A DNA stretch of 20,638 nt from JANLVJ01 sp031363945 (GTDB lineage Bacteria > Bacteroidota > Bacteroidia > Sphingobacteriales > Sphingobacteriaceae), in contig JANLVJ010000007.1 in the NCBI GenBank assembly GCA_031363945.1, forward strand, positions 1-20,638, given 5' to 3'. Below are positions 15,261 through 20,638 of this stretch, in pieces; the first letter of the stretch is position 1, and every line of letters begins with the position of its first letter. Under the pieces are notes generated by a model, which did not search any database, was not told where the DNA came from, and worked only from the letters and a program-made list of their open reading frames with translations. Both the position numbers and the translations under genes were made by a program.

Positions 15261-16271
15261 ATGCTGGTAAACAGTAAAATTAAAAAAGCGGTTGAAAAAC
15301 AAATAGATATCGCGGCATTTCTCAAACGTGCAGGGCTCGACGGAAAATGGGACTCATTTACCAGAACCCGGTTTAACCAGATTGCACATATCATTAACAG
15401 GCGGGTTTCAGGTCTGGTTATCGAAAACCCAGATGTTTTAGAAGCCGGGGTTATTATGGGGTATTCAAAACTTGAAGAAATCTTGCGGAAACAGGGTTTT
15501 CAATCAACTTATGAGCTTATCAGGCATCTTTCAGGGCGAATTAATTTCAGGCCCATGAACTGGATAAGCGGTAAAACACTACAAAGTTATTGGCATGGGG
15601 CTGAGGCAAAAAATATGAAGGTGAATGTGCTGCTCCTGTTTCTTGGAATAGATTACAAAAGTTGGGATGAGTGGATTACTGAAAATGATTCATGCATAAA
15701 AAACTTTCCTGAAAAATTCAGCATCAATAACAGCTCATTTCAAAAATCAAGTCTTGGTATCGTTCGAAATTATTATCTAGGGCAGTATTTCCTGTATTAT
15801 CAAAAGACAGATAATTCTGCAAACATCATAAAAACCCCTTTTATCATAAAAGAAAATGCGGCAGGTACTATAATTGTACAATCTGTTTCAGAAGGGCATC
15901 GTTATTTGGGTAAAATACTGGGTATTCGTGACGGCTGTCTATATATTAACTGTCAGAATCTTGACTTTGAAGAAATAGAACAATACATATTTAATATTGG
16001 GCTTGAAACCAAACCAGAAATTTTATTCGGGGTATCTAATACTGTTAGTGTTAAGAATCGCCTAGCCGTTGCCTTAAAGAATATTTTGGTAAAACAGCAT
16101 AATCCGGCTCCCAGATTTGAAGAGCAGTCAGAGGTAGAAATCTCATTTACCAAAAATTACCTGGTTGAAACTGAGGAAAGCTTGGTAGTAGGCTATCTCA
16201 AAAAATCGCTCAATAACGTAATAGTCACGGCAAACTGCTGTTCACTGGAAGATCTTAGAATGAGTAACTGA
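15261..16271 (+). CDS. Unrecognised 336-aa protein, candidate one-component regulator of the susC operon
   Basis: I do not recognise a named family. The protein has no signal peptide or membrane segment, so it is cytoplasmic. Residues 1-95 look mainly helical. Residues about 98-140 (MNWISGKTLQSYWHG, then VNVLLLFLGIDYKSWDEWI) resemble a divergent helix-turn-helix-like pattern seen at the start of other Bacteroidota proteins. Residues about 165-320 look beta-rich, with YYLGQYFLYYQ (171-181), HRYLGKILGIRDGCLYINCQ (213-232) and ILFGVSNTVSVKNRLAVALKNIL (254-276), which could be a ligand-sensing domain. It is transcribed away from susC across a region with tandem repeats, the usual place for a local regulator. 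No HTCS, ECF sigma, AraC or GntR gene is seen near the operon. Regulation by this protein is inference. The next ATG in frame lies far inside (Met66), which supports the start at 15261. Confidence 0.8.
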   Translation: MLVNSKIKKAVEKQIDIAAFLKRAGLDGKWDSFTRTRFNQIAHIINRRVSGLVIENPDVLEAGVIMGYSKLEEILRKQGFQSTYELIRHLSGRINFRPMNWISGKTLQSYWHGAEAKNMKVNVLLLFLGIDYKSWDEWITENDSCIKNFPEKFSINNSSFQKSSLGIVRNYYLGQYFLYYQKTDNSANIIKTPFIIKENAAGTIIVQSVSEGHRYLGKILGIRDGCLYINCQNLDFEEIEQYIFNIGLETKPEILFGVSNTVSVKNRLAVALKNILVKQHNPAPRFEEQSEVEISFTKNYLVETEESLVVGYLKKSLNNVIVTANCCSLEDLRMSN

Positions 16272-16397
16272 AAGCTCACCTGTTACTAACAAGAAATTTT
16301 CGTATTATGCAGTTAAAAGTATTTATCGTCTTTAAAAAGAAATTTTAAATTTTATAAAAAAGAATTATTTTAGAACTGTTAGTCTTAAAATCAATAA

Positions 16398-18695
16398 ATG
16401 AATTTATTTCCGCGTTATTTTTTAAGTGCTGTATTGTTATTTACGATCAGCAATCAGGTAGTTTTCGGCCAACATAAACCTGCCGCCAATTCATTGCTAA
16501 AAATGAACCAATTCATCAACTCACTTCTTAAAAGAATGACCATCGATGAAAAAATCGGTCAAATGACTCAGTATACCAGCGAAATGGCATCAACAGGGCC
16601 ATCAATCAGAGCTGGATATAAATCAGATATACAGCAAGGCCTGGTAGGTTCTATTTTCAATGCTTATACCCCAGCTTATACCAGGCAATTACAGCAACTG
16701 GCAGTAGAAGGCACAAGACTTAAAATTCCACTTCTTTTTGGTTATGATGTCATACACGGGCATAAAACAATCTTTCCAATTCCCCTAGGCGAAAGTTCAA
16801 GCTGGGATATGAAGGTTATGGAAAAAAGTGCCCAGGTTGCAGCTGCTGAAGCTTCTGCTGATGGCCTGCATTGGACCTTCGCTCCTATGGTAGATATTGC
16901 CCGTGACCCACGTTGGGGCAGGGTAGCTGAGGGTGCTGGAGAAGATGTCTGGCTGGGTAGTAAAATCGCGAGAGCCAGAGTTAGCGGTTTTCAGGGCAAC
17001 GATTATTCGGCAGCAAATTCTGTTATTGCCTGTGTGAAGCACTATGCCGCTTATGGAGCTGCCATTGCAGGTCGTGATTATAATGCGGTCGACATCAGCC
17101 AGCGTGAATTATGGGAAACCTATCTTCCACCTTTTAAGGCCGCAGTTGATGCAGGTGTGGGCTCTTTGATGACCTCTTTTAATGAAATCGCCGGTGTGCC
17201 TTCAACGGCAAATAAATACCTTGTTGATGAGGTTTTAAAGAAAAAATGGGCTTTTAAGGGCTTTGTGGTTACTGACTATACGGGCATAAATGAAATGGTT
17301 AACCATGGCAATGTTGCAAATACTAAGCAGGCCGGAGAGGCCGCCATTAACGCAGGTATAGATATGGATATGCAGGGTGGGGTATTTCATGATCATCTGA
17401 AGCAATCAATTGCAGAAAAAAAAGTAAGTATTGCAACAGTTGATGCCGCTGTACGCAGAATACTTGAAGCAAAATATAAACTCGGTTTATTTACTGACCC
17501 ATACCGGTTCTGCAATGAAGAGCGTGCAAAAACTGTTATCATGAGTCAGGCCAATCTTGATGCTGCCCGTGATGCCGGCCGCAAGTCAATTGTGCTTCTC
17601 AAAAATGACAATCAGCTTCTCCCTTTGAAAAAGTCAGGTGTAATTGCCCTGATTGGTCCTCTGGGCAATAGCAAAAGAGATATGATCGGATGCTGGTCTG
17701 GTGCGGGCGACTGGCATAAGTCTGTAACATTATTTGAAGGCATGAAAGCTGAAGCTGGCGCAACAACGAAAATCATTTATAGTCAGGGCGCAAATATTAC
17801 AGAAAATAAAGACCTGGCCAGTCAGCTCAATGAACAGGGGGGAGAGCTTACTGATTTGAATGCCGATTCATTACTGGTCGCTGCCATAGGAGTTGCCAAA
17901 ACTGCTGATATTATTGTGCTGGCAGTAGGTGAATCACAAGGCATGACAGGTGAAGCCACCAGCCGTACAGATATAGGATTAGGCCAGAATCAACGCCTTC
18001 TGATGCAGGAGATGCTTAAACTGGGTAAACCTATCGTGATGGTGTTGATGAATGGACGCCCGATCACATTAAGCTGGGAAGACGAACATATGCCGGCAAT
18101 TCTTGAAACATGGTTTGCGGGCACAGAGGCAGGAAATTCAATTGCAGACGTTTTATTCGGAGATTATAATCCAGCAGGAAAACTTACCATTAGCTTTCCC
18201 AGGGTTATGGGGCAGATTCCAATTTATTATAATGCTAAATATACTGGCAGGCCAGCGAGTGCAGGCAATCATTATTCATCAAAATACATGGATGCGCCAA
18301 ATAGCCCATTATATCCGTTTGGCTATGGGTTGAGCTATACCAGTTTTTCATATTCGGCACCTATAGTTGATAAAGCATTGATTAAAACCACTGATGCGTT
18401 ACATATTAGCCTAACAGTTAAAAATACGGGACAGTTTGATGGTGAAGAAACGGTACAGCTTTATATTAGAGATCTGGTAGGTTCAGTTACCAGACCCGTT
18501 AAGCAACTCAGAGGTTTCGAAAAAGTATTTCTTAAAAAAGGCGAGTCAAGAAATATCATTTTCACGTTAGTCAATGATGATTTAAAGTTCTACACACTCG
18601 ATATGACCTATAAATCAGAACCCGGAGCTTTTAAGGTTTTTACAGGTCCAAATTCCCGTGACGTTCAGGATGCTAATTTTACGTTGATAAACTAA
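16398..18695 (+). CDS. bglX: BglX-type periplasmic beta-glucosidase (glycoside hydrolase family 3)
   Basis: A 765-residue GH3 enzyme, the normal length for BglX, that releases terminal beta-linked glucose from oligosaccharides in the periplasm. A Sec signal peptide covers about 1-24 (ending VVFGQ). The N-terminal barrel has LLKRMTIDEKIGQMTQ (43-58), FAPMVDIARDPRWGR (161-175), CVKHYAAYG (212-220) and nucleophile Asp293 in FVVTDYTG. The second domain has GESQGMTGEATSRTD (511-525), where Glu519 aligns with the BglX acid/base position. The C-terminal fibronectin-III-like domain holds YPFGYGLSYTSFSY and VKNTGQFDGEETVQLYIRD. All expected parts are present. It lies 126 nt after the unrecognised protein on the same strand, with no clear -7 element between, so readthrough is possible. 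It has no evident link to amine catabolism. Confidence 0.96.
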   Translation: MNLFPRYFLSAVLLFTISNQVVFGQHKPAANSLLKMNQFINSLLKRMTIDEKIGQMTQYTSEMASTGPSIRAGYKSDIQQGLVGSIFNAYTPAYTRQLQQLAVEGTRLKIPLLFGYDVIHGHKTIFPIPLGESSSWDMKVMEKSAQVAAAEASADGLHWTFAPMVDIARDPRWGRVAEGAGEDVWLGSKIARARVSGFQGNDYSAANSVIACVKHYAAYGAAIAGRDYNAVDISQRELWETYLPPFKAAVDAGVGSLMTSFNEIAGVPSTANKYLVDEVLKKKWAFKGFVVTDYTGINEMVNHGNVANTKQAGEAAINAGIDMDMQGGVFHDHLKQSIAEKKVSIATVDAAVRRILEAKYKLGLFTDPYRFCNEERAKTVIMSQANLDAARDAGRKSIVLLKNDNQLLPLKKSGVIALIGPLGNSKRDMIGCWSGAGDWHKSVTLFEGMKAEAGATTKIIYSQGANITENKDLASQLNEQGGELTDLNADSLLVAAIGVAKTADIIVLAVGESQGMTGEATSRTDIGLGQNQRLLMQEMLKLGKPIVMVLMNGRPITLSWEDEHMPAILETWFAGTEAGNSIADVLFGDYNPAGKLTISFPRVMGQIPIYYNAKYTGRPASAGNHYSSKYMDAPNSPLYPFGYGLSYTSFSYSAPIVDKALIKTTDALHISLTVKNTGQFDGEETVQLYIRDLVGSVTRPVKQLRGFEKVFLKKGESRNIIFTLVNDDLKFYTLDMTYKSEPGAFKVFTGPNSRDVQDANFTLIN

Positions 18696-18697
18696 GC

Positions 18698-18709
18698 TTC
18701 TTTAAAGAA
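18698..18709. repeat. Perfect 12-bp palindrome after bglX
   Basis: TTCTTTAAAGAA is a perfect palindrome starting 2 nt after the bglX stop codon. AAGC at 18694-18697 and GCTT at 18716-18719 could add outer pairing. There is no following T-run, so it is a weak terminator candidate; it may equally be a chance AT-rich palindrome or a 3' stability element. Confidence 0.3.
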
Positions 18710-18803
18710 ACAGCCGCTTAAATAAAAACATAGCCCGGGGTAAGAAGGTTTAAAGATCAGCTTGTTATTCATGATAGGCAGGCTGAATTTTGAATCTATA
18801 ATA

Positions 18804-20057
18804 ATGCAACCAAAAATTAGCAATATCCCTGATGTAATCATAATTGGAGCTGGGCTTGCAGGTCTTGCTGCGGCAATAACATTAAAGGCTGCAGGTAAAA
18901 ACATACAGATCATTGAAGCTTCAGATGGTATTGGTGGCAGGGTGAGAACTGATATAATTCAGGGCTATCAGCTTGACAGGGGGTTTCAGGTATTACTTAC
19001 TGCTTATCCTGAAACAAAACGTTTTCTCGATTATAAACGACTAAATCTTCTGAATTTTAAGCCCGGGGCGATGATTCTCAATCAGAACGGCAGTACCATC
19101 ATCGGTGACCCCCTCCGTGATCCAGGGGCCTTATTAGAAACGTTATTATCACCAGCAGGCACTCTGATTGATAAACTAAGAATGCTGGTGCTGAAAATAA
19201 AACTTGCAAGCAGTAGCATCGATCAGATTTTTGAAAGGAACGAGATTACAACTCTAGCCTATCTGAGTAAAGAAGGTTTCAGCAAGACTATGATGCAGCA
19301 ATTTTTCACCCCCTTTATGACGGGTATTTTTCTCGAAGACCAGCTTCAAACCTCTAGCCGGATGTTCGAATTTGTATTTAAAATGTTCAGTGAAGGTAAT
19401 ACGTCATTACCTGCATGTGGCATGGGGATGATCACAAAGCAGCTTGGAGAAAACCTATCTCCGTGTGAACTGGTTTTAAATGAGAAAGTCATAGGCATAG
19501 AAGATGGTAAAGTACTAACCCAGAGTGGGCATATATATCAGGCAAAATCAGTTTTAATTGCAACCGATCTGCCAAACATCCCGTCAGCATTTAAGCGCGT
19601 AAATATCGGAAGGCATTCCGTTCTGAATATTTATTTTACCACCGACAAGGCGCCTTTTATGAAGCCTTTAATAGCCCTGAATTCAAAACCTGATAAAACG
19701 TTCAATAGTATTGCTATCATGAATGCGATAGCACCGAATTATGCCCCTGAAGGAAAATCATTATTATCAATTTCTGTCGTCAGGCCCTACCAGGAAATTT
19801 TTGAGCCTGGTCTAACAGATGCCATTCTGAATGAACTCAGCTTCTGGTATCCTGAGGCCACAACCTGGCAACATTTAAAAACCTATGCCATTGATTATGC
19901 ACTGCCAAATGATGATACGGTGGTCAATACCAGAGGATATGAAGCATTTAAATTGAAATCAGATGTGTTTATTTGTGGCGACCACTTGCTGAATGGGTCA
20001 ATTAATGCCGCTCTTAAGGCTGGAAGAATGGCTGCAGAAGCAATTATTGCAAACTAA
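18804..20057 (+). CDS. FAD-dependent oxidoreductase, amine oxidase/phytoene desaturase-like
   Basis: A 417-residue flavoprotein with a Rossmann FAD site at the N-terminus: DVIIIGAGLAGLAAAITL (10-27), IIEASDGIGGRVRTD (36-50), then LDRGFQVLLTAYPET. The C-terminal FAD motif is VFICGDHLLNGSINAALKAGRMAAEAI. It belongs to the broad protoporphyrinogen oxidase / phytoene desaturase / amine oxidase superfamily; the reaction cannot be assigned. Unlike the operon amine oxidase it has no signal peptide, so it is cytoplasmic. ATG at 18804 is preferred because the Rossmann strand then begins about 10 residues in, as is usual; ATG at 18762 or 18771 would add an unusual leader. It follows bglX by 108 nt. It is not a recent copy of the 8867-10471 gene: the two share little beyond FAD motifs. 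No carotenoid genes are nearby to support a desaturase role. Confidence 0.9.
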   Translation: MQPKISNIPDVIIIGAGLAGLAAAITLKAAGKNIQIIEASDGIGGRVRTDIIQGYQLDRGFQVLLTAYPETKRFLDYKRLNLLNFKPGAMILNQNGSTIIGDPLRDPGALLETLLSPAGTLIDKLRMLVLKIKLASSSIDQIFERNEITTLAYLSKEGFSKTMMQQFFTPFMTGIFLEDQLQTSSRMFEFVFKMFSEGNTSLPACGMGMITKQLGENLSPCELVLNEKVIGIEDGKVLTQSGHIYQAKSVLIATDLPNIPSAFKRVNIGRHSVLNIYFTTDKAPFMKPLIALNSKPDKTFNSIAIMNAIAPNYAPEGKSLLSISVVRPYQEIFEPGLTDAILNELSFWYPEATTWQHLKTYAIDYALPNDDTVVNTRGYEAFKLKSDVFICGDHLLNGSINAALKAGRMAAEAIIAN

Positions 20058-20536
20058 TGACCTTGCTTAAAATTGAAATACCTTTTAGTAAGTATTTACC
20101 CCCGTGCAAGTTTTTAAAATTCTAATTGACTATGGAAAGATGGTTGTAGCTATTGGAATTTCTTATTCCACCCTGCATGTACGCCTAAAGCAAGGCCATG
20201 AAGACCTTCAGTATGGCCAGCTCTTTTTATTCCAAATCTATCAATGGTTGAATTAGTTCTTAAACATGAAATTTTTTCATCAACTGTCAGAACCGATAAA
20301 ACATTCTCACTGCGCTTTATTATGTTTACATTAAGATTATGGAAAAGATATTGAAGTTTAGCTGAGCAATTATTATTTAGCATGTGTAAGCAAGCGAAAA
20401 ATAAAATCCAGCAAATTTTAAATAATTCAGGCAAAAAGTTAACTATTGTATATACACTAATCAATAAATATCGGCTACCTTTACACTTACTATTAATTAA
20501 TTTATTTAAATTAACATCTAATAACAAATTAAAAAA
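20058..20536. other. 479-base AT-rich intergenic stretch
   Basis: No convincing gene, tRNA or repeat array is seen. A 125-codon minus-strand open frame (20527-20150) is present, but I do not accept it as a gene: its 5' half is very AT-rich, it starts only 9 nt from the divergent YceI ATG, and it matches no family I know. Its 3' half (about 20150-20320, containing HTEGLHGLALGVHAGW) is less AT-rich and could be a decayed gene remnant. The right end should hold the promoter of the YceI gene. Confidence 0.6.
20476..20483 (+). promoter_or_regulatory. Possible -7 element TACCTTTA of the YceI gene
   Basis: TACCTTTA matches TAnnTTTG at seven of eight positions, 54 nt upstream of the ATG at 20537. 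The nearest TTG upstream (20446-20448) is too far for a normal -33 spacing, so support is weak. Confidence 0.25.
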
Positions 20537-20638
20537 ATGAAAAAGGCAACTCTATTAACTTCAATGTTTCTTTTTGGCTCACTAGCATTGATGGCTCAAA
20601 CCAAATGGTCAGTTGATAAAGCACACGCATACCTGAAT
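20537..20638 (+). CDS. YceI-family secreted protein, N-terminal fragment
   Basis: The first 34 codons of a gene cut by the right edge. MKKATLLTSMFLFGSLALMA is a Sec signal peptide with cleavage likely before or after Gln21. The mature start TKWSVDKAHAYLN matches the beginning of YceI-like domains, which open with a Trp-x-hydrophobic-Asp-x-x-His strand and form a lipocalin-like barrel that binds isoprenoid lipids. A periplasmic location is expected. The purine-rich tract just before the ATG is mostly A and not a clear Shine-Dalgarno site. Only the N-terminus is visible, so the family call rests on this short motif. Confidence 0.75.
   Translation, partial: MKKATLLTSMFLFGSLALMAQTKWSVDKAHAYLN

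Noticed and set aside
10492..18695. Glycan utilisation locus joining susC/susD with bglX
   Set aside because: bglX is on the other strand, behind the unrecognised gene, and all genes downstream of susD are amine, aldehyde or transport genes. BglX enzymes are common outside such loci.
18804..20057. Carotenoid pathway assignment for the FAD oxidoreductase
   Set aside because: Only the general FAD motifs support it. No crtB, crtY, crtZ or similar gene is in the window.
20058..20120. Rho-independent terminator after the FAD oxidoreductase gene
   Set aside because: CTTGC and GCAAG followed by TTTTT can pair, but the loop would be about 40 nt and the stem only 5 bp.
1..20638. CRISPR array, tRNA, rRNA, insertion sequence or prophage genes
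   Set aside because: No regularly spaced repeat array, cloverleaf-like sequence, rRNA stretch, transposase or integrase frame was seen on either strand.

Overview
The window looks like chromosomal DNA of a Bacteroidota bacterium, most likely of the Sphingobacteriaceae (Pedobacter-like) type. The evidence is a paired SusC/SusD outer-membrane system, promoter -7 elements of the TAnnTTTG form, few Shine-Dalgarno sites, moderately AT-rich DNA and a periplasmic BglX-type beta-glucosidase. The genus is an inference; no rRNA or other marker gene is present.

Layout. Positions 1-15043 are one long minus-strand gene run, read from right to left: SusC-type TonB-dependent receptor, SusD-type lipoprotein, Tat-signal FAD amine oxidase, Sad/YneI-type succinate-semialdehyde dehydrogenase, GabT-type aminotransferase, GabD-type aldehyde dehydrogenase, NhaC-family membrane transporter, GNAT acetyltransferase, a second GabT-type aminotransferase, and a YtcJ-type amidohydrolase that runs off the left edge. 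Most junctions are 1-22 nt apart or overlap by 1-4 nt, so this is very probably one operon. The one wide gap (2599-2685) holds a hairpin. Positions 15044-15260 are a divergent promoter region with a good TAnnTTTG element for susC and two 23-bp direct repeats plus an extra half site. To its right, on the plus strand, are a 336-residue unrecognised protein that is probably the cluster's regulator (15261-16271), a GH3 beta-glucosidase bglX (16398-18695), a soluble FAD oxidoreductase of the amine oxidase/phytoene desaturase type (18804-20057), a 479-base stretch with no convincing gene, and the first 34 codons of a YceI-family secreted protein (20537 to the edge).

How the genes may work together. 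The minus-strand operon reads like a polysaccharide utilisation locus in which the glycan enzymes are replaced by an amine/omega-amino-acid degradation route. SusC/SusD would take an amine-containing compound across the outer membrane. The Tat-exported amine oxidase would oxidise an amine to an aldehyde in the periplasm. The NhaC-family carrier would bring a product into the cytoplasm. The two aldehyde dehydrogenases and two GABA-type transaminases could then convert aminobutyraldehyde or GABA through succinate semialdehyde to succinate. The amidohydrolase and GNAT could remove or add acyl groups. The enzyme families and gene order are seen; the substrate (polyamine, GABA, N-acyl amine or a related compound) is inferred. 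The divergent protein and the repeats beside it are the best candidates for a previously undescribed control system.
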